From Sporosarcina cyprini (GTDB lineage Bacteria > Bacillota > Bacilli > Bacillales_A > Planococcaceae), in contig NZ_JAKMHX010000016.1 in the NCBI RefSeq assembly GCF_022048975.1, forward strand, positions 124,001 through 188,000: a stretch of DNA of 64,000 nt. The letters are read 5' to 3'. This document shows, piece after piece, positions 26,981 through 35,781 of the stretch (positions are counted from its first letter, which is position 1; the number at the start of each line of letters is the position of its first letter). Both the position numbers and the translations under genes were made by a program. The notes under the pieces are model-generated. The model made no database searches and was not told the origin of the DNA. It worked only from the letters and a program-made list of their open reading frames with translations.

Positions 26981-28078
26981 ATGAAACAGGTAGGTTCAGC
27001 TTTACTTGGGGCCGTCATTGGTTTATTGGCGGTCCTGTACTTCATTTTATTTCCAGAGGCATGGTCTTTGGGCATGATCGTCAGTATGGCCTTGTATGCT
27101 CTCGTCAGTTTCGCCCTGACTGTCTTCATTCACGAAGCAGGGCATGCGCTATTTGGAATCACACAAGGAATGAAAGTATTAAATATCAGTGTCGGTCCCC
27201 TTGTCTTGGAGCGGCATGAAGGCAAATTACACTTCCACTGGATTCCCTCCTCTTTAGGTTATGTTGGACGAGCCATGATGGGGTTTTCTGAGAAGGTGGA
27301 ACTTGAAGATATGCGACACCGATTAATTCGCTATATCTATGGCGGGCCGCTCATGAACATAGGAATTAGCATTCTTTCCATCGCGGCGGCATTCAGCGTC
27401 TGGCATCATCCCTTCCTTCTCATCTTTGGTCTCGTAAATTTCCTGCTCGGTGCTTCAAATTTACAACCGGCGACAGTCAAGTCTGTGTTTACAGACGGTT
27501 TGGTCATTAAGAAATTGAAAACGGAGCCTTTGCATGAATCTGCTCTCTTAATGGGCCACCAAATTCTGTTGGAAGAGTCGCGGAATACAGATGTAAAACA
27601 GTGGAATCCGGCATTGATTGATTCGGTTGAACAATTAATCACCTCTGGGAAGGATCCGTCTGCAACAAGTTTTTTGCATACAATCAATTACTTTCATCTT
27701 CCGGAGCATGCTGAAAAAGCTGCATCTGTTGGGCTCCAGACAGCCTTTACCCGTTCAGGAAAGACGGATGACCTGTACGCTGATATAGCCGATATCTCGT
27801 ACGCCACAGCTCTGTTTTTCACCGGTAGGCTTGCAAGCCATCCCGGCATTGAGAACGCGCTGAAATCCATCGGAAAACTGGATGCTATTACAGAGACGAA
27901 AAGAAATGCGCTTTTGTCTTACATACAAGGAGATACAAAAAACGCTGTTCTGCTGTTAAAGAAAGCGATCGAACTGCTCGGGGTCTGGCATCCCCTATAC
28001 TTGCGCGGGGAGATGGAAAAAAAGCTTCTACATCAAATGATTGACTGGATGGAGAATGAAAAAACTACCATCAGTTGA
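26981..28078 (+). CDS. M50-family membrane metallopeptidase (site-2-protease-like)
   Basis: 365 residues. The zinc-binding HEAGH motif (H51, E52, H55) lies in the second hydrophobic segment, FALTVFIHEAGHALFG. The third ligand is probably the Asp in NLQPATVKSVFTDG, which parallels the NxxPxxxxDG motif of M50 enzymes. At least four membrane helices make up the first 180 residues; the rest is a soluble, helix-rich domain of about 180 residues. The ATG at 26981 has GAGGTGACAAT upstream. Intramembrane cleavage is the expected activity. Co-transcription with an exporter and a 26-residue membrane peptide suggests it may process that peptide or a regulator. Confidence 0.82.
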   Translation: MKQVGSALLGAVIGLLAVLYFILFPEAWSLGMIVSMALYALVSFALTVFIHEAGHALFGITQGMKVLNISVGPLVLERHEGKLHFHWIPSSLGYVGRAMMGFSEKVELEDMRHRLIRYIYGGPLMNIGISILSIAAAFSVWHHPFLLIFGLVNFLLGASNLQPATVKSVFTDGLVIKKLKTEPLHESALLMGHQILLEESRNTDVKQWNPALIDSVEQLITSGKDPSATSFLHTINYFHLPEHAEKAASVGLQTAFTRSGKTDDLYADIADISYATALFFTGRLASHPGIENALKSIGKLDAITETKRNALLSYIQGDTKNAVLLLKKAIELLGVWHPLYLRGEMEKKLLHQMIDWMENEKTTIS

Positions 28079-28191
28079 ATCATAGGAATCTCCTATCATT
28101 TAGATAGGAGATTTGCTATTGTTCTCTCTTTCCTGCTGATCCTATAATCAAATTAGCAGCGCTGCATAAATAGGATGAGGAGTGGTTGATT

Positions 28192-28428
28192 ATGTCAAAG
28201 GCAGTTTTCTATCATGCCGGTTGCCCAGTTTGTGTCGATGCGGAGAAAGTGTTGGTCACTTATCTCGATTCGTCTAAAATTGATCCTGAAATTGTACATC
28301 TAGGTACTGAGCGGGGACGGATTGAAGAAGCCGAAAGGGCAGGAGTCAAGTCAGTTCCTGCGTTGGTTATTGATGGAAGCGTCTATCATATTAATTACGG
28401 TGCAAGTTTAGAAGAAGTAAAGGGATGA
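28192..28428 (+). CDS. thioredoxin-like protein with CPVC motif
   Basis: A 78-residue thioredoxin-fold protein, shorter than thioredoxin. The redox motif GCPVC (C11, C14) follows an N-terminal strand, and the cis-Pro segment SVPALVIDG is present. Glutaredoxin-like proportions. ATG at 28192 after GAGGAG. It sits alone between the M50 gene and a terminator; partner unknown. Confidence 0.82.
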   Translation: MSKAVFYHAGCPVCVDAEKVLVTYLDSSKIDPEIVHLGTERGRIEEAERAGVKSVPALVIDGSVYHINYGASLEEVKG

Positions 28429-28432
28429 CCAA

Positions 28433-28453
28433 GAGGCGTCCTCGTGACGCCTC
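28433..28453. terminator. bidirectional terminator between thioredoxin-like and LysR genes
   Basis: GAGGCGTC and GACGCCTC pair over a 5-base loop, followed by ATTTTTC on the plus strand. It reaches the last codon of the LysR gene on the other strand. Confidence 0.75.
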
Positions 28454-29333
28454 ATTTTTCTTGTAGCATTTTAATGAATTCCCTGCTTGCCGAGCAAAGA
28501 TGTTTGTTTCTCCTGTACGCAATGCCAATTTCCATTTCCATTGCGGGATGATCAATCTTGGCAATAGAAAGATCTGCGTGGCGGAGAGAATGTAGATAGG
28601 ATTTTGCTAAAACGGTCACACCCACTTCCCTTTGGACCATCAAGAGTATCGACTCGAGTGTTGTCAGCTCTATCGCTGGAACAGGCAAGAATCCTTCCTG
28701 TCGACAAAGTTCATTTAGATACCGGCGGATAAAATATGTTTCTGGCAATAAGATGGAGGCTGTGTCATTAAGCACATTTAATGGAACGATAGGCTGCCCG
28801 GCCAGCGAGTGATGTATGGACATCGCAAGCACCAGTTCCTCTTTCCGTAATGAGATAGTCTCAATATCCGGATGTTCGAAGGGTAAATAAACAATGCCGA
28901 TATCTATAGCATTATGTAGTATAGATTCCTTAATCTCATCTGTCCGCATTCCGGATACGGCTATGTCAATTTTGGGGTACAATTGATGAAAGTCGATGAG
29001 AACCTGCGGTAACAGGGTATTGACGACGGTCAACAAAGCACCGACCTTCAATGCCCCTCTGTCCAACCCGTGCAATTCTCCAATGGCCGCCTTCGCTTGA
29101 GATAACTCATGGAAAACACGGTATGCATGTTCCAGCAAGATAGAGCCCGATTCGGTGATGGCAATCCGCCTGCCGATCCGGTCGAATAATTTTATCCCTA
29201 CTTCGTGTTCCAGCAAGCTGATCTGCTGGCTTAACGAAGGTTGGGTCAATCCAAGCTTTTCAGCTGCACGAGTGAAGTGGAGCTCTTCACATACCGCAAT
29301 GAAATATTCGAGCTGCCTCAATTCCATTTCCAT
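28452..29333 (-). CDS. LysR-family transcriptional regulator
   Basis: 293 residues from the ATG at 29333 (AAAGGAGG site); the longer upstream frame overlaps the divergent MOSC gene. The N-terminal winged helix is ELRQLEYFIAVCEELHFTRA then LGLTQPSLSQQISLLEHEVG. The remainder is the periplasmic-binding-like effector domain (LKVGALLTVVNTLLPQVL). It is divergent from the MOSC gene with a 65-bp gap, so it may regulate it. Effector unknown. Confidence 0.9.
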   Translation of the reverse strand: MEMELRQLEYFIAVCEELHFTRAAEKLGLTQPSLSQQISLLEHEVGIKLFDRIGRRIAITESGSILLEHAYRVFHELSQAKAAIGELHGLDRGALKVGALLTVVNTLLPQVLIDFHQLYPKIDIAVSGMRTDEIKESILHNAIDIGIVYLPFEHPDIETISLRKEELVLAMSIHHSLAGQPIVPLNVLNDTASILLPETYFIRRYLNELCRQEGFLPVPAIELTTLESILLMVQREVGVTVLAKSYLHSLRHADLSIAKIDHPAMEMEIGIAYRRNKHLCSASREFIKMLQEK

Positions 29334-29398
29334 CCCCCCTCCTTTGATTATACTCGAAGTGGAAAACTTTACATGATAAATGAAATGAGGTGAATGCC

Positions 29399-30082
29399 AT
29401 GTGGAAAGTGGCAATCCGTTCTTTAAACGTTGGAAAACCGATTGAACTTCCATTCGGAAATAAACGAGTGACAACAGGCATACAAAAAAAACCGATTAGC
29501 AAACCTGTATTCTTAACTACTGTAAATTTTATTGGAGATGGGCAAGGTGATTTAGTCCATCATGGCGGCATTGATAAAGCAGTTTGCGCGTATCCGGCTG
29601 AGCATTATCCCTACTGGGAAGAACAATTGGGCAGGCCACTTCCTTACGGCGCTTTTGGTGAGAATCTGACATTAGAAGGTTTAACGGAGAAAGACGTTTG
29701 TATCGGAGATTCCTTTCAAATCGGGGAATCCATCGTACAAGTGAGCCAGCCACGCCAGCCTTGTTACAAATTGGGACTTCTTTATGAAAGAAAAGACATG
29801 CCGTTGCTTGTCCAAAACTCCGGATTTACCGGGTTTTATTTTCGAGTGCTGCAAGAGGGAATGGTCTCCCCTTCAGATGAATTGATCCCGCTCCACTCAC
29901 AAGAAAAGGCCATCTCCGTCGCTGAAGCTAATCGGATTATGCATCATGATAAGAGCGATTTGGATGCGGTACAGCATATATTAAAAGTGAATGAGCTGTC
30001 TGGAAACTGGCGAAAGACATTTGAGAGACGGCTGGAGGGCAATGAGGTGGATACACGGGAAAGATTGTCAGGCAAGAGATGA
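29399..30082 (+). CDS. MOSC domain-containing protein (YiiM-like)
   Basis: 227 residues. MOSC domains bind or transfer sulfur and molybdopterin-related ligands. Landmarks are DLVHHGGIDKAVCAYPAEHY, FGENLTLEGLTEKDVCIGD and the conserved Cys in SQPRQPCYKL, followed by a C-terminal extension as in E. coli YiiM (6-N-hydroxylaminopurine detoxification with Moco). The ATG at 29399 is preceded by GAGGTGA. With the Moco genes at 7-13 kb it could act in a Moco-dependent detoxification, which is inference. Confidence 0.87.
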   Translation: MWKVAIRSLNVGKPIELPFGNKRVTTGIQKKPISKPVFLTTVNFIGDGQGDLVHHGGIDKAVCAYPAEHYPYWEEQLGRPLPYGAFGENLTLEGLTEKDVCIGDSFQIGESIVQVSQPRQPCYKLGLLYERKDMPLLVQNSGFTGFYFRVLQEGMVSPSDELIPLHSQEKAISVAEANRIMHHDKSDLDAVQHILKVNELSGNWRKTFERRLEGNEVDTRERLSGKR

Positions 30083-30187
30083 AGCCAGCAGCTACCAGTT
30101 TATTTAAATCCAAAAAAGTTCAATTTCCTAATAGCTGAATTAAGAAATTGAACAACCGTGCTACGCGGCACGTCTAGGCGATTTAAA

Positions 30188-31456
30188 TCATTTCACACTA
30201 GCTTTCTCATAGCCGAAAAATGACATATTGCCGTTTTCATTCTCCACAATACTGTATGGAGTCATTTGGTCAGAATATCTGCGGGCAAATTTCCCTTCGC
30301 CGACTGGATAGATTTCAATATGGAGATTGCCGGTAAATCTTGTAAAATACAATTTGCCGCCATGTAATTCTACTTTAATTTTATCTTTCAAATAGGTGCC
30401 ACAATACGTTTGAAGCTTCCTTTCATCTAGGGGAAGCTCTTCATGTTTTGTCGGAGCATCCACATCAACTCCGTGCATAATATCAGCTATTGCCGTGCCC
30501 AGCCTGTATTGATTGATCGCTTCATTATTGGAAAGGATAAGTATGCAAATATCCTCATCGAAGAAATACTGCGCTAAGGTGCTGATTCCAAGATGATCGC
30601 CACCATGAGAATAGCTGTCTGTATCGTAACAGCGATGGTGCTCTAATCCGTAGCAGTATTTATTCAAGTTCTCGCTAAAAAATCGAGCATACCCTTTCTC
30701 TGTCAGCAATTTTCGATCTCGCAAGCACGAATACCATTTGTATAAATCCTCGCAATTTGAAATAATAGCCCCTGCCCCAATGCTGAATTTCTCATTATAA
30801 TACGGAGCTTTGATAATTTTATCAAAATCTCGAACATAGTTGCTTGCCTTATTTATTATTGGCTTACACCCATCATCCACTTCGGTATTCCACATATCCA
30901 AAGGCAAGAATATGTGGTTTCTTAGAAAGTCTTCGTATGTTTCTCCTGATACCTGTTCAATGATCCATGCCAGCACATTATAATTCGCATTGTTGTAATC
31001 AAAAACTGTACCTGGCGGCTTAGCAGGCTGCTTACTAATATAACGCTGGAAGAAATCGTTTCGGGAATAGTCCATTCTGTTGTACCCAGCAAAGAAGTCA
31101 TCCTCAAAGTTAGTGAAATTATACAGACCAGACGTATGTGTCAGTAAGTGATGGACAGTAATCGACTCGTCAATTCCTAACACAGCGGGCAAGTATAATC
31201 TAGCCGGCTTTTCGAGTTCCAGCATGTTCTTGTCAGAAAGAATCATAATTGCGAAGGCTGTAAACTGCTTAGAAACGGAAGCGAGTGAGAAGCGTGTATC
31301 CATTTCATTTTTTATTCCAAATTCGAGGCTGGCATATCCGTACGCGTTTTCAAATAGCACCTCGCCTTTTCGGGTCACTTGAATCACTCCGTAAAAGTCC
31401 CATAAGTCCATGTATTGATTCATATATGCTTCTAGTTTTCGTTCGTATTGTTGCAA
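30188..31456 (-). CDS. beta-lactamase-family serine hydrolase
   Basis: 422 residues from a TTG at 31456 with GGAGGGG upstream; the in-frame ATG at 31564 adds 36 residues without a site. The catalytic SxxK is S60-V-S-K63 (SLASVSKQFTAF), the second motif is in the FDYNNANYN segment, and HGGDHLG occupies the third-motif position. This is the class C / EstB / penicillin-binding-protein-like family. No signal peptide is evident from the chosen start, so a cytosolic esterase or peptidase is more likely than a secreted beta-lactamase. Confidence 0.85.
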   Translation of the reverse strand: MQQYERKLEAYMNQYMDLWDFYGVIQVTRKGEVLFENAYGYASLEFGIKNEMDTRFSLASVSKQFTAFAIMILSDKNMLELEKPARLYLPAVLGIDESITVHHLLTHTSGLYNFTNFEDDFFAGYNRMDYSRNDFFQRYISKQPAKPPGTVFDYNNANYNVLAWIIEQVSGETYEDFLRNHIFLPLDMWNTEVDDGCKPIINKASNYVRDFDKIIKAPYYNEKFSIGAGAIISNCEDLYKWYSCLRDRKLLTEKGYARFFSENLNKYCYGLEHHRCYDTDSYSHGGDHLGISTLAQYFFDEDICILILSNNEAINQYRLGTAIADIMHGVDVDAPTKHEELPLDERKLQTYCGTYLKDKIKVELHGGKLYFTRFTGNLHIEIYPVGEGKFARRYSDQMTPYSIVENENGNMSFFGYEKASVK

Positions 31457-31541
31457 TTGTACCCCTCCCCACAGGTGCCTGCTCCCCTTTTGGCAACGAA
31501 TAGTCATCCATCGCCCTAACTTAATTAATACATAGAACATA

Positions 31542-31575
31542 AAAGCACGCAATGCATTATGCAATTGCGTGCTTT
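31542..31575 (-). terminator. terminator downstream of nrdF
   Basis: AAAGCACGCAAT and ATTGCGTGCTTT form a near-perfect 11-12 bp stem with T-rich flanks on both strands, just after the nrdF stop on the minus strand. Confidence 0.8.
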
Positions 31576-31584
31576 CTTCTATTC

Positions 31585-32622
31585 TTACAAATCATCAAAC
31601 CCGTTCAAATCACTCGTTTTCACGTATTGCCGGGATGTCTGCTCAAAGAAATCCGTTTTCGTGTCGTCGAAATTGTCAACATAGGCGCGAATCCATTTCA
31701 TTGGGTTGTCTGTGAACTCAGGATAAATTTCACTTAGCCCGAGCATGCGAAGCATTTTGTTGGCCCGGTATTTAACATAGCCCGCCATTTCGTCGAGATC
31801 AATGCCGTCGATTTCCCCGAGTACGTAGCGGCTCCAAATGATTTCCTGTTCAACGGAATGACGGAATTGATCGTAGATCCATTCTGTGAATTCCTCCGTG
31901 TTGTACTCCGGATTTTCCGCAAGTGCTGCTCGGAAGATGTCGCTGATTGCCTTCCCATGCTGTAGCTCATCGCGGTTAATATACGAGATCATCGTTGAGG
32001 TGCCGACCATTTTCTGATGGCGCGCCAAATTGTAAAAGAACGCAAAGCCGCTGTAGAAAAACAGGCCTTCGAGCAGCGTTGTGTAGACCATCGACTTCAG
32101 CACGGTCTCAATCGTCGGATTTTCAGCGAACTCATTGTAAATCTCGACAATCCGTTCATTCCGCTTCATGAGCACTTCGTCCGCACGTCCCATTTCAAAT
32201 GAGGCGTTCTGCTTGTCGAGCGTCGTAACGGAAGAAAGGACATAGGCATAGCTGTGATTATGTTCACTTTCCTGATCGGCAATCGTCGCCATGATGGATT
32301 TCACCGAAGGATCTGTCGTGAAATCGGCAATTTTCATTGCGATGACCGTCTGTGGTCCGTCAAGCGTCGCAAGCAGGCCGATAATTTTCAGGAAAGCATC
32401 CTGCTCCGCTTTGGACAAGTTCGGAAACTGTTTGACGTCTTGCGTCATATCAACTTCGTTTGCCGTCCAGAATAATGATCGGATCCGTTGACGGAGTGTA
32501 TAGAAATGGGGATGTGCAAGGTCATTCCAATTCAGGATGCCACTCGCCTTTCCGCCGAAAATCGCTGTTGCTTTATTTGGGTTGGCCGGATTCAGCACTT
32601 TAACTCGTGTAAGTGTAACCAA
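31585..32622 (-). CDS. nrdF: ribonucleotide reductase class I beta subunit
   Basis: Radical-generating small subunit, 345 residues. The metal and radical residues are visible in DQESEHNHSYAYVL: Glu-x-x-His followed four residues later by the probable tyrosyl-radical Tyr. A later EEFTEWIYDQFRHSVEQEI carries the second helix ligands. The start is a TTG at 32622 with AAAGGAG ten bases upstream, overlapping the flavodoxin gene by 31 bp. Third gene of nrdE-flavodoxin-nrdF; expression should depend on the cobalamin riboswitch ahead of nrdE. Confidence 0.92.
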   Translation of the reverse strand: MVTLTRVKVLNPANPNKATAIFGGKASGILNWNDLAHPHFYTLRQRIRSLFWTANEVDMTQDVKQFPNLSKAEQDAFLKIIGLLATLDGPQTVIAMKIADFTTDPSVKSIMATIADQESEHNHSYAYVLSSVTTLDKQNASFEMGRADEVLMKRNERIVEIYNEFAENPTIETVLKSMVYTTLLEGLFFYSGFAFFYNLARHQKMVGTSTMISYINRDELQHGKAISDIFRAALAENPEYNTEEFTEWIYDQFRHSVEQEIIWSRYVLGEIDGIDLDEMAGYVKYRANKMLRMLGLSEIYPEFTDNPMKWIRAYVDNFDDTKTDFFEQTSRQYVKTSDLNGFDDL

Positions 32623-33041
32623 TGTTCATAGACTCCTTTCGTCCATTCGATGACTTTCTCTTCTTGGATGCCGCGCGGGCTCTGTTCGATTTTGAGAGGC
32701 GGGCAGCCCGATGCATAGAAACGTGCAAGCTTGACAGCTGCATGACAAAACAGGTCGTCTCCGCCAAATTGCGTGTCCCCCGTTCCGAAGACATAGACAG
32801 GCTCCGGTTTGTAGCCGATTGCTGCTACGAAATCTTTCACTTCATCCGGCGTTGCGCCTTTATCCCATGTGAAAGATCCGATTACCATCGCCTCATACTC
32901 CCTCGGGTCGGGAACCGGACCAAAACCGATCCGGTACATTGTCGCCACAATTCCTTCCCTGCCTAGCGCATCCCGGATCAATTCCGCCACTTCCTCGGTA
33001 TTGCCGCTCCAGGATGCATAAGCAATTAGGAATGACACCAT
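32592..33041 (-). CDS. flavodoxin (NrdI-like position)
   Basis: 149 residues. The flavin phosphate-binding loop is AYASWSGNTEEVAEL, and GTGDTQFGGDDLFCHAA matches the later FMN loop of flavodoxins. Length and the longer loop suit a true flavodoxin more than the roughly 130-residue NrdI, but its place between nrdE and nrdF suggests it supplies electrons for cofactor assembly or activation. The ATG at 33041 follows GAGGAG and overlaps the nrdE end. Confidence 0.85.
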   Translation of the reverse strand: MVSFLIAYASWSGNTEEVAELIRDALGREGIVATMYRIGFGPVPDPREYEAMVIGSFTWDKGATPDEVKDFVAAIGYKPEPVYVFGTGDTQFGGDDLFCHAAVKLARFYASGCPPLKIEQSPRGIQEEKVIEWTKGVYEHWLHLHELKC

Positions 33042-35248
33042 TCGCACTCCTCGATGTCCGATGCAGTGGAACGCGTATAATACGTCGTCTTCATGCCGGA
33101 TTTCCAGGCTTGCAAGTGAAGCTCAAGCAGGACAGACGCGCGGATATTATTTGGTACGTATATATTAAATGAAATCGATTGGTCGACATGCTTTTGGCGT
33201 GCTGCATTTTGTTTAATGGACCAACGCTGGTCGACGATATAGGCCGATCGGCGGTACACATTGTACGTGTGATGGTCCAGGTCTGGCGCGACAACAGGGA
33301 GCTTGTAATCTTTCTTCTCCTCATGATAGAAAGGCTTGAAAACTGGATCAATGGATGCCGTTGACCCAGCAATGACCGAAGTCGAACTGTTTGGTGCCAC
33401 TGCCATCAGATAGCCATTGCGAATGCCGTTCGCCTGAACGTCGAAACGCAATTCCCGCCACGCTTTGGAATCATAGTTCCGGTGTTCAAAATAGTCACCC
33501 GTCTGCCAATCAGACCCCTCGAATAACGGATAGGCTCCTTTTTCCTTCGCCAACTCCATCGAAGACTTGATTGTCAAAAAGGCAATTTGTTCGTAGAGTT
33601 CATCCGCGTAACGAACCGCTTCCTCCGACTCCCATTGAATTCCTTCAAGCGCCAATAAATGATGCCAGCCGAACGTGCCAAGCCCGATTCCCCGGTACCG
33701 TGAATTCGTCCGTTGTGCTTGGACGACTGGGATTTTATTTAAATCAATGACATTATCGAGCATGCGCACTTGAATCGTAAGAAGCCGCTCCAATACGCCC
33801 GCCGGCACTGCTCGTCCCAGGTTGATGGAAGATAAGTTGCAGACGACGAAATCGCCCGGCTTCGACCGTGTGACGACGATATCATCTTCTAACGTGACCG
33901 ACTCGAATTGTGTGGCGCTTTGATTTTGCATGATTTCCGAACAGAGATTACTTGAATACACCATGCCCTCGTGCTTATTCGGGTTTTTCCGGTTTACTTC
34001 ATCCCGGTAGAACATGAATGGTGTGCCCGTTTCCAGCTGGCTTCGCATAATCCGCTTCATCACTTCAATTGCAGGTACGGTCTCTTTCGTCAATTGTGGA
34101 TGGTTTGCGCACTCCTCGTACTTTTCACGGAACGATCCGGATCCTTTTGTCTCATCATAAAAATCCTCTAGGGAGTAGCCCATTACCGTTCGTACTTCAT
34201 GCGGGTCGAATAGGTGCCAGTTTCCGCGTGCTTCTACTTGCTCCATGAAAATATCCGGCAGGCAGACGCCTGTGAAAATATCATGCGCACGCAAGCGGTC
34301 ATCCCCGTTGTTCAGCTTCAAATCGAGAAACGTGAAGATGTCCTTATGCCACACATCGAGATAGACGGCAATGGCACCTTGGCGCTGTCCGAGTTGATCG
34401 ACGCTTACCGCCGTATTGTTCAGCTGTTTGATCCAAGGAAGGACGCCGCTCGATGCCCCTTTGAATCCTCTGATAGAAGAGCCGCGGGAGCGCACTTTGC
34501 CCATGTAGACGCCGATGCCGCCACCGTATTTTGAGAGATTCGCGATATCCGTATTGCTGTCATAAATGCCTTGCAAGGAGTCGTCCACTGTGTCGATGAA
34601 GCAGCTGGATAATTGGCCATGCGGCTTGCCCGCGTTTGCAAGCGTCGGTGTGGCAACGGTCATATACAGGTTGCTCATCGCCCAGTATGCTTCCGCAATT
34701 TTGCCGAGACGATTATCCGTCTCCTTTTGCATCAGCGTCATCGCAATGATGAGCCAGCGTTCTTGTGGCAGCTCAACCGGTTTTTTATTAAAATCAACAG
34801 CCGCATAGCGGTCCATTAACGTTTTCAGTCCAATATATGTAAGCAGCTTGTCCCGCTCAGGCTCGATGAATGTCCCGATAGTTGTGAGCTCTTCTGCAGA
34901 GTAGCGATCGAGCAGTTCCGGCGTGTACAATCCTTGGCGGACGAGTCGTTCAACATGACCGGCAAAATCAGCGTATACTTCTGTGCCGCGAATGGCCCGC
35001 TGCTGTTCGTAAACAGAGTCCAAGTAAATGCGGGATGCCACAAATGTCCAATAGGTGGACGCTTCATCAATATTGCTAAGCGCCTCCAAAACCATCGCTT
35101 TTGCCCAACTTTCCTTACTTCCACCTGGATGGCGTTCCAGCCACTTTTGGCTCGCCGTTTCCAAAGCAGAAATGCGGCCCTCTCCGAATTCCTCCTTTAA
35201 TTGCGCCAGAATATCAGTCACCTTTGTGTTTTCTTGAATCATTGTCAT
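33026..35248 (-). CDS. nrdE: ribonucleotide reductase class I alpha subunit
   Basis: 740 residues; reduces ribonucleoside diphosphates. Catalytic residues are all visible: Cys in QLSSCFID, the Asn-Cys-Glu loop as SSNLCSEIMQ, the partner Cys in VCNLSSINLG, the radical-transfer tyrosines in TTYYTRS, and C-terminal redox cysteines ECEWC. The N-terminal region is short and lacks an obvious ATP-cone. It starts at ATG 35248 after AAAGGAG. It heads nrdE-flavodoxin-nrdF and is preceded by a cobalamin riboswitch with terminator, implying shut-off when B12 is plentiful. Confidence 0.95.
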   Translation of the reverse strand: MTMIQENTKVTDILAQLKEEFGEGRISALETASQKWLERHPGGSKESWAKAMVLEALSNIDEASTYWTFVASRIYLDSVYEQQRAIRGTEVYADFAGHVERLVRQGLYTPELLDRYSAEELTTIGTFIEPERDKLLTYIGLKTLMDRYAAVDFNKKPVELPQERWLIIAMTLMQKETDNRLGKIAEAYWAMSNLYMTVATPTLANAGKPHGQLSSCFIDTVDDSLQGIYDSNTDIANLSKYGGGIGVYMGKVRSRGSSIRGFKGASSGVLPWIKQLNNTAVSVDQLGQRQGAIAVYLDVWHKDIFTFLDLKLNNGDDRLRAHDIFTGVCLPDIFMEQVEARGNWHLFDPHEVRTVMGYSLEDFYDETKGSGSFREKYEECANHPQLTKETVPAIEVMKRIMRSQLETGTPFMFYRDEVNRKNPNKHEGMVYSSNLCSEIMQNQSATQFESVTLEDDIVVTRSKPGDFVVCNLSSINLGRAVPAGVLERLLTIQVRMLDNVIDLNKIPVVQAQRTNSRYRGIGLGTFGWHHLLALEGIQWESEEAVRYADELYEQIAFLTIKSSMELAKEKGAYPLFEGSDWQTGDYFEHRNYDSKAWRELRFDVQANGIRNGYLMAVAPNSSTSVIAGSTASIDPVFKPFYHEEKKDYKLPVVAPDLDHHTYNVYRRSAYIVDQRWSIKQNAARQKHVDQSISFNIYVPNNIRASVLLELHLQAWKSGMKTTYYTRSTASDIEECEWCHS

Positions 35249-35294
35249 CAGTTTGGCTCCTTTCCTACTTATAGGATGTTAGGGAATAAAAAAA

Positions 35295-35323
35295 CGACGC
35301 CCCACCTTTTCGGTGAGACATCG
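35295..35323 (-). terminator. expression-platform terminator of the nrdE cobalamin riboswitch
   Basis: On the minus strand a 12-bp stem (CGATGTCTCACC with GGTGGGGCGTCG, several G-U pairs) closes a short loop and is followed by seven U. It lies between the aptamer and nrdE, as expected for B12-dependent transcription termination. Confidence 0.85.
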
Positions 35324-35390
35324 CTAATGGATGTATGTAGGAAACAGATCAGGTCGAACTCCCTTCGGATGGAAAGGCGAAAAACCCGCT

Positions 35391-35577
35391 CGCTCCCACC
35401 TCTCAACCCCCGAAGAAAGTGTCGCTTCACGATGGACGGCAGGTCTACTGGCTTGCGCTTCCTCCTCCCCGCTCCCTTCCCATGGCATTTGCCACAGTGG
35501 TTGTCAGCAGGTCGTCAGCACGTACAGTTGCGGGGACAGCTCCAATTTGCGGATTCCCTATTAAACCGAATACGGTA
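35391..35577 (-). ncRNA. cobalamin riboswitch controlling nrdE operon
   Basis: On the minus strand the conserved aptamer core reads AATAGGGAATCC, GGAGCTGTCCCCGCAACTGTA, and the B12 box AAGCCAGTAGACCTGCC, followed by ACACTTTCTTCGGGGGTTG. These are the hallmark blocks of the adenosylcobalamin-type aptamer. With the downstream terminator, coenzyme B12 should repress the class I reductase, as known for B12-independent isozymes in genomes that also hold a class II enzyme. Confidence 0.93.
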
Positions 35578-35592
35578 CCAATCTATCGTTAA

Positions 35593-35641
35593 ATACTATA
35601 TGTTGTGCTTTATGTACATCTACTACCCTAACATGTTGTGG
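35593..35641 (-). promoter_or_regulatory. possible NrdR box pair upstream of the nrdE riboswitch
   Basis: Minus strand GCACAACATATAGTAT (35608-35593) matches 12 of 16 positions of the NrdR box ACACTATATATAGTGT. A weaker copy, CCACAACATGTTAGGG (35641-35626), lies 33 bp upstream, close to the three-turn spacing typical of NrdR pairs. The second box is poor. Confidence 0.4.
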
Positions 35642-35757
35642 TTTAATCGTAAATAGGTAAAAAGAATTTGAATTTATTTTTGAGGATTTTTCAAATTCTT
35701 TAACATTATACACCGACTTATTGATGCCTCCATCAAAAACGCTTCGTTCATCCAAAA

Positions 35758-35781
35758 AGCCGTGCAAGCAACTGCACGGCT
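35758..35781 (-). terminator. terminator of the erythromycin esterase-like gene
   Basis: AGCCGTGCA and TGCACGGCT form a perfect 9-bp stem with a 6-base loop; on the minus strand TTTTT follows. It abuts the gene's stop codon. Confidence 0.85.

Noticed and set aside
30188..31456. Secreted beta-lactamase / resistance gene
   Set aside because: SxxK is present, but no signal peptide follows from the best start, and the other motifs fit the broader serine-hydrolase family.
35201..35656. 151-residue plus-strand frame covering the nrdE leader
   Set aside because: It runs through the cobalamin riboswitch and terminator, which explain the conservation on the other strand; the peptide is rich in Arg/Pro with no motif.
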